Shown one piece after another: positions 43,001-55,726 of a stretch of 64,000 nucleotides of DNA. The stretch spans positions 52,798,157-52,862,156 of the forward strand of contig NC_092797.1 of the NCBI RefSeq assembly GCF_918797505.1, in the 5' to 3' direction. The stretch is from Bemisia tabaci (lineage: Eukaryota; Arthropoda; Insecta; Hemiptera; Aleyrodidae). Each line of letters begins with the position of its first letter. Positions within the stretch are counted from its first letter, which is position 1. The notes beneath the pieces are model-generated. The model saw only the letters and a list, made by a program, of their open reading frames with translations, was not told the origin of the DNA and did not search any database. The position numbers were made by a program, and so were the translations under genes.

Positions 43001-46000
43001 TGGACTACTCTCCCGTGCTAGAGAAAAACGCCGTATGAGCCTCCAGGCGTTGCCAAATTTCCTTCGACAAATCACTAATTTTTAAGAAGATTTGTGAATA
43101 TTTTTCTTCCGATTTCTCGGGTGATTTTGCTTGTAATTTGATCTAAAAAGTCTGAAAATTTAAAGGATAACTAACGACAATTTTCCTCGAAAATAAACAT
43201 TTTATTGGAGAAAATTTGGCAACTCTCGAATGTTCAAACGGCGTTCCTCCTTGGCACGGCAGTACTGAGCCAGGTACGAATTCAAGCATTCTGATACCCG
43301 ATTCTCGTCGAAATTTCACGTAAATCACGATTTGTACAACAAAAATTTCAAAGAACCGAGTGGCGAGGTGACCCTGTCTAATAGACATAAGTTGGTTGAT
43401 CGTATGATCAGCAGGCTGATTCTTGTAGTTGATGGACGAAGCCGTGGACAAACGAGACGGAGGAAAAATTGAGCGACCCTATCGGTGGAAAAAGTTGGTT
43501 CTTAAAGCCTAAGGTAGAAAATTATAGACTATTTGAAGGGTCTCTCGTGGGTTGATGTTAGTTAGTCTATTACTTACCTCTTTTGTCACTGCAACTATCC
43601 GTTTCCACCAATGGGATCCCTTCATATCATTTTTGTCTCCTTTGTCTATTGCTTTGTCTATCAATTTCAAAAATCAACCCGCAGGCTGAATATTGGAATT
43701 GATAGACCAAGAAGACAGAGGGTAAAAAAGTGATCGTATCGGTTGAAACATCTAACGTGATCGTATCGGTTAAAACTGCTGACATCTTAAGTTGTTGTCA
43801 GTTGATTTATTACTTACAACCTTTATCTATTGCAACCACCCCCTTCTACCAGCAGTGCCATATTTTTCCTCTGTCTTCTTGTCTATCGATTCCATTGATA
43901 AGCCCGCAGAGAACGTATTGTCGCAAGGAAAAGGCAGGACCCTTTGGCGCCTTCAAACCTAACAGGAATACTTCACGCATTGCGCAATGCGTGGAGTATC
44001 CCTGTTAGGTTTGAAGGCGCCGATTGTACGGCCAAAAATACCTTTTATTTCACGCAATGCGTGAAGTATTCCTGTTGGGTTTCAAATGAGATTTTCGTCG
44101 AACCCTTAGAATCCAATTTTTCAACACCTGTACTTGATTTTCCAATTTGACATAAATAAATATTTTTTTCAAGCCATGCACGGAGACAAATCTTAGTTTG
44201 TATCTCGAGGGTTGCCGTTAGTTGACCCACTACTTTATCCATTGCAACCTCCCGCTTTCATCTATAGGATCGCCCCCCTTGTCTTTGTTGTCTGTAGCTT
44301 TGTCTATCAATTTCAACAATCAGCCTCGCAGCGGAAAATTTCGTCTCCAGGAAAAAGCAGGACTCCCAGGAATAGGATCCCTCCCATTTCTGTTTGTCTT
44401 CTGTGCCTACCCCGTTGTCTATTAATTTTAACAATCAGCTCGCAGCCCAAGGTGACGTCATTTTCTCATTATGGAGGGCAAAGAGGATGATTTCCTTTGT
44501 GGATTTAGGCTGTCATATCAGAATGCTTAAATTCGTAACTTACTTGATGGTTCATTGTGGCCATTCAAACAAAAATCAGGAATTTGTCCGTATTTTCTCG
44601 GAACAGGACTTTTGGTGGTTGCTCCCCTTCTCAAAAAACTCGTTGGACCTTGAATTTTATAGACTGAGGGTTCTTTCCCTCTGGCAGTCATAACTCGATG
44701 GCCAAAGTGTGAGACCACGTATCTCCATTGCGACGTCTCAAAATTTCTGTTCTCATCTTATTTTTTCTAATTAGACGAGCCCACCTTTTAGCTTGAAATG
44801 TATACAGAATATTTTGCATACAGAGAGAAAACATAACCCAAGTACCATTTTACAACGGGAGAATCGCAATATTTTGAAATTGAGTTTCGATTTTTTTTAC
44901 GATTTTTTGGCGATAGGCGATAGAAATCGCTAGGACCATCAACATTAGAGCCATTATCCTCACTCTTGTCACGATTTATTCTTAGAAAATTTTATCTCAA
45001 TTCATCACGTTTTTTTGTTTGATACGATTTCGATAAATCGCCGTCGATAAACTCGGAATTTTATCGCAAAATGCGATTTCATGGCAATTCATCCCAATAT
45101 TTATCCAAAAGTATTGTAATTAATTGATGTCGACAAAATCGCGAGACATTTTCCGATCGAAGCGCATTTTATCGGGATCACTGCTATTTCGGCAAGGAGG
45201 TTTTCAATAAATTACATTGACTAGTTTCCTAAAGAAACGATAAAGTAGGACAAGAAGTCTGCAACGTGGGAAACTAAGATACGTGGTTTGGCACTTTGGG
45301 CATGGGTATGTTGGACTGAGGCGATGACCCGGCGATGGTGACGGACGTGGACGTTTATGGATTCATGGGCGAGCCAGTTAGAGTTATAAAATACATTTAT
45401 GAGGCAACTTTGCATATTGAGCACGGCTCCAACGACTCACGAGCGGTCGCGACACGATTAAAACACTCGCGGGCCCGGGGGAGGGGGGTTTCGAGCAAGG
45501 GGCGGTTTGAGGGGTGTGTATAGGTGTGTACCGGGCGGCAACAGCTACTTGTGTTTCTGTTTTAATTGATGCGCACTCACAGCAGTCACAGCACCGTCGA
45601 GAGAAGCCAAGCGTTGACGTTTCGCGGATAATTTCTCCCTTCTCTCTACCCCTCCTTCCTCTCCTTCCTCTTTTTCCTCTCCTCCCTCTTCAGCCTCTTC
45701 TTCTTCTCCTTCCTCCCATTCCTCCCCTTCCTTCCTTTCTCTTCTTCCTTCTTTCCTCTTCTTCATCCCTTTCCTTTTCTTCATCCTCTTCCTTTCCTTC
45801 CTCTCCTTCCTCCCCTTCCTCCCCTTCCTCCCCTTCCTCCTTCCTCCCCTTCCTCCCCAGTGGCGTGGCGTGCATGATCGATTATCGATATTTCCCCATT
45901 TGAAGCTATGGTAAAGAATCGATTATTAAGGTGTTCGTTGCGAACATCCTGTGTATCGATCTTTTTCCATAGGTTTAAATGGCAGTTCAATCGACATGTC

Positions 46001-49000
46001 GCAAAGCACGCCACGCCGCTGTTCCTCCCCTTCCGCTCCTTCCTCTTCTTCCTCCCTATCCTATACTCTTCCTCCTATTTCTATCTTCCTTCCCATCCTG
46101 CTCTTCCTCTTCTTTCTCCCTTCCTCCCCTCCCTCTTCTTCCTCCTCTCTTTCTTCCCCTTCCTTCCTTCCTTCCTCATCGTCCTTCCTTCCTCTTCCTC
46201 ATCCCCCTCATCAAAAAACCCCCCAAGAATTCCATACAATGCACCACAGACAAGGTACGAATTTCCAGCATTCTGATACATGATTCTAAACCAAAATTTC
46301 ACGTGGAACACGATGCGCACAACGAAAATTACCGAAATCAACTCCTTACGTCGATATTTAATGATTCCTGATGCGTGAATTCTAACCACCCGCTCATTAA
46401 AACTCAATGCTCTACGTGATTCACATCGCGCGCTATGCGTTTATCATGATAGTCTCGGCGATATAAAGATCTGGCAACCTCAATCTTGACGCTTTGGCTC
46501 AGCTGTAGCAAATTGCTTTTAGTTTGAACAACACATGGTGGGAAATGAACATTGCGCGATTGAGAAGATTGTTGAAACCGTTGTGGTTTGCGATTTGACT
46601 CACGTAGAGCTTTGAGTTTCTTGAGAGCGGGCAGTTCAAATTCCTTGTGACCAATGTGAAATAAAAACGTTAATATCTTCGTTAGGAGTTGGTTTCAGTA
46701 ATTTTCGGTGTGCGAATCGTCTTCTGCGTGAAAGTTTGGTTAAGAAACATGTATAGCAGAATCCTTTAATTCATACCTTGTCCAGTGGTCCATTCATCAA
46801 AATTCACCAAAATTCACAAAAATTCCCCCATAAAAGGTTGATATTTAACGTACAAAATGCTGTATTCGAACCACCGACTCGACGGTGAAACTGTGAGAAT
46901 GCGTATCTCCGTTTGAAGCGTTGCAGACTTCCTGTTGTACTTTATTTACTGCATCGACAACTACTCATCGTCATTTTCGGAAAATTTCGGTGATTTTCCC
47001 TCTCTTTACAAAGAATATTCTGTGAAAAATTCAAGCCATGGTGTAGGTTCGATCTCCTTCTAAATATAAAAAAGGAGCAGAGATTTCGAAACGCCGCTAC
47101 CGAGATACACATTTTCAAATTTCATCGTCGAAGCAGGCATATCGCCTACCCTAGACTAAACTAGCCACAATCGCATCGCACCTTTTCTCTCCACCAACCT
47201 AGACTTATTTCGTCTCTGCGCGCACAGCCGCATCAAAGGCACAATACTAGTGATACCACTATTCGAACTTCAAAGTGGCCATTTTGCCTACCCTATCAGA
47301 TGAAGGCGAACCTAGCCGCAATCACATCTCATTCGTTCTCTTACACTATATTCAATATACGAGTATTTCGTCTCTGCTCGCGGAGCTACAAAAGTAAATT
47401 ATTAGAGTATGATTGGGGGAGGGGCGGGGGGGGCTATTCCTTCTGTGCCCTCCTCGAATTTCGCCCCTGAAAAAAAATGTTTCGACTATTTTTTTGAAAA
47501 ATGAATCTCGTGCCAGCGCGATTTTCCCTCAAAATTAAAAAAATCTCCTGGCGTCCGGCAAATTGCCGAGAGAGCTCTACACAATTTCACACTGAAAAAA
47601 AATTCTCGGCGTTTTTACCACGGTCCGTTGGTACCTTTACCATCTCACTTTTTTTACCAATTATTGGTAATTTTACCAAAAAAAACTGGGATCAAATAGA
47701 ACCCTGAATTCTTGGTAATTTTACCCTTTTCTTAGTAAATACACCGAGATTTTTTTTCAGTGCACAAAATTCTCAGGAGATGAGGATGCAACTTGCAAAA
47801 GCTAAACCAAAAATTCAACGAGGAATTTAGAAATTTGTACCCGGGGAATATTTTTTCAGAGTATCAAAAAAGACTCTTCGATAACTGCATGAGTTCAATA
47901 CCCTCCTGATGATTGTTTAAAAAATAGTTTCTGTAAATTTCCTAAAAATTCACGAGGTTCTCAAACTCCTCAAAACTTCGCATTCGTGTATCTGGGTATC
48001 GGCGGGGAGTGGATATCCAAGGAGCCAAATTGTTGGAAGATGAATATGTGTTCACTGATCTTATAGTGAGGGACAGCGGACACTAGGAGTACAATCCCCC
48101 AGGCTTAACTCAATAGCTGAAAGCAGAAGCAATATGAAAGCCTCATGCAAACTTGTGTTATATGAGTCACTACCAATATAGAAGGATTTGCTCTACAGCA
48201 AAATCCGACCATAAACACGATTTCGTGACGCATGCAACTGGCCCGAAGTAAAAATGTATCTGAAATGCAGTCCATCAATGCTCAAAAAAGGAAGGGAAGA
48301 GGTTAAAAGAGTCTGTAGCAAGAGAAGAACAGCCACCAGGGTTCAATTTTACTTAAAACTGTTAGCAACATTGCTCCTTTTATTACATCCATTAAACATA
48401 CCGATATTAGGTGGGGCAAGCTGCCTTAAAAAGAATCGATTGTTTTACTTATGTAGCAGGTAATTAGCAATCGTCGACAGTCTGCAAGCATTTACATTTT
48501 TTTCGATGCGGATCAGCTTAATGAAGGCCTGATAGGTTAAGGCCTTCAAAAGCATGATCGCGTCTTGGAGCGCCTTCATGTTTTGTGATACTCAACGCTT
48601 TGCCACGGTGTTAGTTTAGTTGCGTGACCCAACTGAACCCAACTAAAGTCATGGCTTCCACCACACGCTCTCGCTAGTTTACCTGTTACTAGGTACCATT
48701 CTTTCATGGAGGGAAAAATGTCCACTCTCATTAGAGGCAAAGTAATCAGTACTTTAATCTCGTCCCTATATTTCTGAAATATATTCTTTTCTATTTATTC
48801 ACTTACGACTTTCAAATTGCCGGCGATTGCTAATTGCCTGCAACACTTACATTCAAATGGAGAAAAAACAGCATTGCCAGCTTTCAAGAATCGCCACTGA
48901 TGTTCTGTATCTCTTGTGTGCAACAGACCCGTTCGAACAGTCCATAACAAGAGAAAAGTTTCCAAGATGCACAAAACGCGAGATGCGAGTGGTTTTGTCG

Positions 49001-52000
49001 GTTAGAATGGTCAAAAAACCACATCTGTCATCTTTTGACTCAAAAGCAGGAGGGTTACTTGGACCGAGCGACGTGGTCGGTCGGAGATTTGTGGCGAACG
49101 GGAAAAAAGCAGCCGTGCTACGCTACCGCGCTGAGGAAGAACGGCATATGAGCTTTCAGACGTTGTCAAATCACCTTTAATAGTAAACAATGGACCACTA
49201 GACAAGGTACGAATTTCAGCATTCTGATACACGTTTCTTAACTAAAATTTCACGTAGAATACGATGCGCACATAGAAAATTACCGAAATTAACTCCTTAC
49301 TAAGATATTTGGACGTATTTCTATCAAACAGACCTATGTGGAGAGACCTACGTAGTTCTCTGGCCATAAGAGTGAATGAGAATATTAAAGCGCCAGTGAC
49401 GTCAGCGGCAATGAAAAAGCCTCCGCGTCACGTCGTCGTCTTCGTCGGGGGGCATTAACTCATGAGCCCTGTCCACAAGGCTCTCTTGCCATGCCCGCGG
49501 CTCATGAGTTCCGCACTCAGTTGCACATAGGTCTCTTTGATAGAATGCAATATCCCGCTTTGCCAATTCTTCAAAAGGAACCACGCCCACTTTTACATTG
49601 CTTCTTATCCAGATTTCTAGAGCACACCCCATATTTCTCACCTCCACATAGGTCTGTTTGGTAGAAATACGTCCATTTGATGATTCTTGATGTGTGAATT
49701 CAAACCACCCGCTCATGAAAACTCAACGCTCTACGTGATTCACATCGCGTGCAAAAAGTTATCATGACAGTCTCTGCGATATACAAATCTGGCAAATTCA
49801 ATATTGACTCTTTAGCTCAGCTATAGCAAATAGCTTATAGTTTGAACAACACATGGTGGAAAATGAACATTGCTCGATTGAGAGGCTTGCTGAAACCGTT
49901 GTAGTGCGTGATTTGACTCGCGTAGAGCTTTGAGTTTCTTGTGAGCGGGCAGTTCAAATTCCTTGTAGCCAATGTGAAATAAAAACGTTAATATCTTTTT
50001 GAGGAGTTGGTTTCAGTAATTTTCGTCGTAAGAATCGTGTTTTACGTGAAATTCTGGTCAAGAAACATGTATCAGATTGCTTAAATTCGTACCTTGTCTA
50101 GTGGTCCATTTTCAAACAAACTATCCAGAGGTTGTTTTAACCGATGTTTCAGATTCCCGCGCTATTCAGTGTAAAGTATATCCAAAAATGTCAGCGAGCA
50201 GCATTCATTCCCTTCCACAAAATTAAATAGTTTGTTAGGGGCGATTTGGCAACATTCGATCGTTTAAATGACGTTTCACCTCAGCCTGGAAGCACAAAAT
50301 GCATTTTGACGTGAGCCACGGTTAGCAGAAGTTCTCACGCGCTTGAGGGATCATTCTAGAGAGTAATCTTTGGCTCGTAGCACGGCCAAAACGGGAATGT
50401 AGCGATAAGACTGCGCTGTTACCCAAGAGAGCAATAACCACCAAACATTTACTGTATCTAATTCTAATTCTGAAACTTCACATCTAATTTTAATGGGCCA
50501 ACTGATCCCGCTGAAATAAGAGCAAATTGCCTGGATTATAGACAGCAAGAGCTACATTCGTGCATCACGGGAAAAAAAATTGATTGCCGTGTGATTTAAC
50601 GATTAAATCGTTAAGAAAACATGTCCGACATGTTTTAAAAGTACATTTTACAATTGTGGAAAGCTAATTTAACCACAGGGGTGGTTAAATATTACTTTTT
50701 TTTTTAAATTGTAAAATCTACACCGAAACATGTCGGACACTTTTTTTAACCACAAAATTGTTAAATCAGCAATTTCATTTTTTCTGTGCAAAAATTAACG
50801 TCGTTCACGATATAACAACAGCAAATTCGCATTATACAGGGAATTAACAGTGTCTCCTCCAGTTTCATGTGCACTGAATCCTTTTTTGCTGACTTCTGGC
50901 CTTATTTATGTACTCTTAATGTGACCTGTAGCCGCTCGAGCGCAGAATTTGGCAAGTGCAAAATGGCTGTTTTGCTAGGCATCCGATCCATAAGTGACGT
51001 TTTTATGGTTCAAGGAAAAGCTCCGAAGAATTACTAAAAACACTTAAAAAATGATGTTTAAAATTCTTAATTTTCTTATTTTCAGAAATTTTTCTAATTT
51101 CCCCCCTATTCTTGGAAGCAAACTTATCATGAAAACTTGCAAGTTCCTTTGATTCCCTATCAGAGTCTTTGAAAAGTGAGCGGATTTTTTCCGCGACTTA
51201 CAGCAGAGTAATTAATGTTTACCTCCATCCCAAGTAACACTGTGCAACGAAAATATTTGAATAATTTTGCTATTTCATGCTAATTTTTTACCATAAAATG
51301 GCAATATTTGTAGATAATCCGGCCGACGAATGCAGATCTTAAACGACCAATAAAATAAGTTCCATGTCTGAGAATGATGGGCAATTTGCAATGCAAACAC
51401 AATTGCACCTTATATGAATTATTGCGATGAATTTCAATTAGAGAAGCCCCTTGAATGAGTGAATAGACAACATGCACAACACTCAGACACATTAGCGATC
51501 ATTTCACACCATGTTATTGTAATATGTGCTACTTGGGATTAAAATAATTTGATGTCATCGAGTCTTGGCAAAACCACCTAACTTCGGAGGGGGGGAGGGC
51601 GGCCTCCGAAGGATGAGAGAAGAGAGAAGGACTTCCCAATTTTTCACAATTCCCTCACAAATTCCCTAATTTTACAGCGGTTTTATCCCCTGACAAACCT
51701 CAATTTTTCTTGATTTTTCAAGTCATACGAACCGTGCTTTAAGCTGATTACCGTCGATGCGACGAAAAATAGCGCAGCGGTAAAATAAAATCTTCTTAAC
51801 TATGTTTATAGTTGTCTACGATTGTAGCAAGTAGTTTTTTGAACTATGAGGTCCTTTTCTGAAATATTCACTTTCAGACTTACTGCTCTCTTGGGCGACA
51901 GGGCAGGCATGATAGAGACGAGAGCGGGTGGAAACAAGAGGGGTAATGAAAAACGTAGTTACGAAACGGTTGGTTTTCTGATATTGTGGCGACAAATTGG

Positions 52001-55000
52001 CGGCGGTCGATGGAATATTTACCAAGATTTTTACCTGCGGTGCCCATGTTGAGGATGCTGATCTCGCCGAAGTAGGAACCGGCTTTGAGCGTGGCCAGCA
52101 CCGTCTTCCCGTTGTCTGCCACCACTTGCAATCGTCCCCTATTTACAATGTACATTTCTTTCCCCACCTCACCTGTGCCAAATGCAACAAATCATGAGAT
52201 CACATTTACTTAAAAAGATTCAAGAGTCATCGCAGCAAATGGCGATTAAGGTGATTCGATGGACGCCATGTTTTGTGTCAGAACGGCATGCGATATATCG
52301 CATCAATTGGTTCCATCTTTTCAGCTACTCGTCATTTTTCTCCAATTTTGAGATCGCAATTCTGTTGTCAGGAGACTAACGCACTCACTTACCAATTTTA
52401 ACAAAGAAATTCAACGTAATAAAGGCGTGGTTTTTTTTAGAGAAAAAACATCGCATTCGATACTGATTTCGAAACTGCACTCGAATGCGATATTTTCTCT
52501 CTGAAAAAACTACGCCTTTATTACGTTGAATTTCTTTGTTAAAATTGGTAAGTGAGTGCTTTAGTCTCCTGACAACAGAATTGCGATCTCAAAATTGGAG
52601 AAATATGACGAGTAGCTGAAAAAATGGAACCAATTGATGCGATATATCGCATGCCGTTCTGACACAAAATATGGCGTCCATCGAATCACCTTAAGGAGTT
52701 TTTTTCGAATAGCGCAGGCACAGTTTTTACACTGTTGCCCAGGCTGTTCATCAATGTATGCATTTTTCATAGAACCGATCATACATGTATGTACAGTGTG
52801 ATTTTAAAGTCCTGCGCCACCCTTCTAAATTTTCTTTTTTTATGCCCCTTCCAAAGATGCAACACAACATAGGGGTTTGAAAAAAAATTTAAGTCGTGCC
52901 CCCCCCCCCCCCAAATCAAGGGTTCCCTCGAACATTTTGGGGACAAAAAGTAGTTAACTTTAATTCAGGAACATTACCCAAGTTTCAACCCGATGGCATC
53001 ATTGGCAGAAAAACTTACAGGGTTGTTGCAGGACTTTTGAATCGCACTGTACATTATTACATTACAATACATTATTACACAAAAAGTTCCGTACAAAATT
53101 TGACAAAAAGGTGTTTTCTTAGGAAGAGGCACTGATTGCCGCCTGGGAACAGTGACATTTCAAACTTTCATTTATTTGGAGCACCCTAATGACCCCCCTT
53201 AGGAAGACACCGGTGAACTCTAGCGTGTTTTTCTGAAAATCATGTATTACTGGAGTCTATCTGGCGTTGCATATTAGACATTCCAAAAGAAAATTAAGAT
53301 GGGAAATTTCATAATTCTGACTATCGGATGAATGGTTTTTGCTTGCGTTATCAACAGCAGAGCAGACCTTGGATTTTTTTTAGTTCAAACCAGACAGCTT
53401 TCGGCTGAAATACCCATTCATTCCTTGAGGTTGGCAAAAAAAACCACCGGGAGGTAGTATTATTTATCCATTCGAATTTCCAGGCTCATTGTTCAGAGGA
53501 TTTGGCGTAGAACATCTCTATTCAGGGTTACTTCCTGGCTTTTCCGATAGCGGCGCTTTTTCCGCACAATTTTACACACCTGTTGGTCTGCACGAGAGGG
53601 AGACAGGAAAAAAAAACACTCAATTATGGAAATCTTCGCAGAAATGAAACCTCTGAAAGCTCAAACTACTCGAGGCGTTCCCTTATTACGTTTTGTGAGA
53701 AAAAAGTGCAGATGAAATCGGGAAAACTCTCAATGAGACCTCTGGACTCGCGGCGATAAAGATATCGTTTTATATCCGCTTTGACAGCAAACCTTGGGAG
53801 AAGTTTTGCAAATTGGACGCAAAAGCGTTTAGTTTAAATGAGATCTCCAGTCGTAAAAAGAAAGGAACATTGTTGCCGCTGGGAAACCTTGTCAGTATTA
53901 CAGGTACGACTTGAGATTTTTATACTTAGAGCAAAAAAGGGAACAAAATTAAAGAAATGGAAGGTAATGAGCAATTGAGGCGTTTGGTGCAAAAAGGGCA
54001 TTTCTTGGTTGCGGTGTTTCAGAATCTCCAGTGCTAATTCTTATTTTAGAGAGGAAAGCATTGGGTCAATTTTCTGAAATTTTACATGTTCAGCACTGTA
54101 GAATCACAAAGAATATTCGGTAAAAGTTACAGAAAATTGCATGCATTTGCTTCAATTATAATGGGTGAAACGTTAGCTGAGATTTTGAGACACTGTGACC
54201 GAAAAATGCCCTTTTGGGGCGCAGAGCTTCAATTTAATGCGGAGAACTTACCCTTTCTACAAATATAATCACCCGGAGAAAATAAAACAGGCCGGAGCCG
54301 CAGAACGAGTTCGCATAAAAAACCAGCCTCTGTATTTTGAAAAATTTCTACCCTTTTGAGTGTGTCCAAATGCACGTTAATTGCTATTTCAGCTTTGAGC
54401 TTATCTGCAAACAAAGGAAAAACTATTAATACGCAGATTATGGTTGAAAGGGAAACTTTTCTTGATAAAATTGAAGGCATTCACGTTGGAGAAGTCTATC
54501 TACGTTGAGAATTTTTAAAAAAAAACCATTGTGCTATTCTGCCGAGCTAAGGAAAAACGCCGTATGAACATTCGAGAGTTGCCACATTTCCTTCGATAAA
54601 ATGTTTATTTTTTAGGAGAGTTATGAATATTTTTCTTTGACATTTTCAGAATCTTTAGGTGAAATCGCGAGCTAAATTATCTACAAAATTGGCAGGCGAA
54701 TATTCATAAATTGACCAGGAAATTCGCGTTTTATCCAAGGAAATTTGGTGTCGCCTGAAGGTTCATACGGCGTTCTTCCTTGGCACGGCAGTATTAGCTG
54801 CTAACATATCGACGGTGAAACTACCAAACCACGTATCTCGTTTGCGGTGTTTAAAAATCTACGCTCACATTTTATTTTTTGGAAGTAGACCAAATCAATA
54901 TCATTCCTTGAAATTTTCACAGAATTTTCTCCGCGCGAAGAGGAAAAATCACAGAAATTTTCAAGACTGGACGTTAAATAGTTTTTCATTTAAAAAATAA

Positions 55001-55681
55001 AGTATGACAGGAAGTCTGCGACGTCGCAAACCGAGATACGTGGTTTGGTAGTTTCACCGTCGATATGTTGAATAGGGATGCATACAAAACTGGAAGAACG
55101 TAAAAGTAAAACAGGCGTAAAAAATGCGGAGTGCTCGCAAAAGCACTAAGGGCTTGATTGAAAGCCAAAAGCAGTTAGGGGTTTTTCACGCTCGGGCAGA
55201 TAAGCTTCTTTTGCGTCTTGCACTTAGATTACATTTTACACAAACTAACTATTTCTGACTTATTCTTAAAAGCGACTATATGCATAAGGATATTGGGGGT
55301 AAATATGTTGTTATTGAGTAAGGCAGAGAGTATAGTTCCTTAAGGCAAAATGTAGTCAACTAACCGATTGGGGAGGCATTGTGTCATCATAATACCAGGC
55401 TAAGGAAAAACGCCGTATGAACCTTCAGGCGTTGCCAAATTTCCTTTGATAAAAAACGAATTTATTGAGAAAGTTGTAAATATTTTTCTACCAATTTTTT
55501 AGATAATTTTGTTCGCAATTCAATCTAAAATATCTGAAAATTTCAAGAAAAACTTTGTAGAGCTTTCTTCCAAAATAAATGTTTTTTCAGGATAAACTTG
55601 GCAACACTCTAATGTTCATACGGCGTTTTTCCTTGGCACGGCAGTACACACCAGGAAAACTCCTCTACATGCCTTAGACAA

Positions 55682-55726
<45 letters not shown>

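Larger units (their letters stand above)
49108..50290. mobile_element. GCCGTGC-AAGG MITE, outermost of three nested elements
   Basis: Left end around GCTGAGGAAGAACGGCATAT with AGACGTTGTCAAATCACCTT; right end GGCGATTTGGCAACATTCGA then TGACGTTTCACCTCAGCCTG. Both are degenerate. It surrounds the 49,191-50,110 element. Confidence 0.5.

Noticed and set aside
45514..46407. Long open frames rich in Pro/Ser/Leu or Glu/Lys/Arg
   Set aside because: Low-complexity translations of the polypyrimidine tract. They cross a MITE and have no splice or homology support.
49402..49716. 104-codon minus-strand open frame that looks protein-like
   Set aside because: It spans the 49,311-49,674 mobile element and its right border into the host element, so it is unlikely to be a gene.
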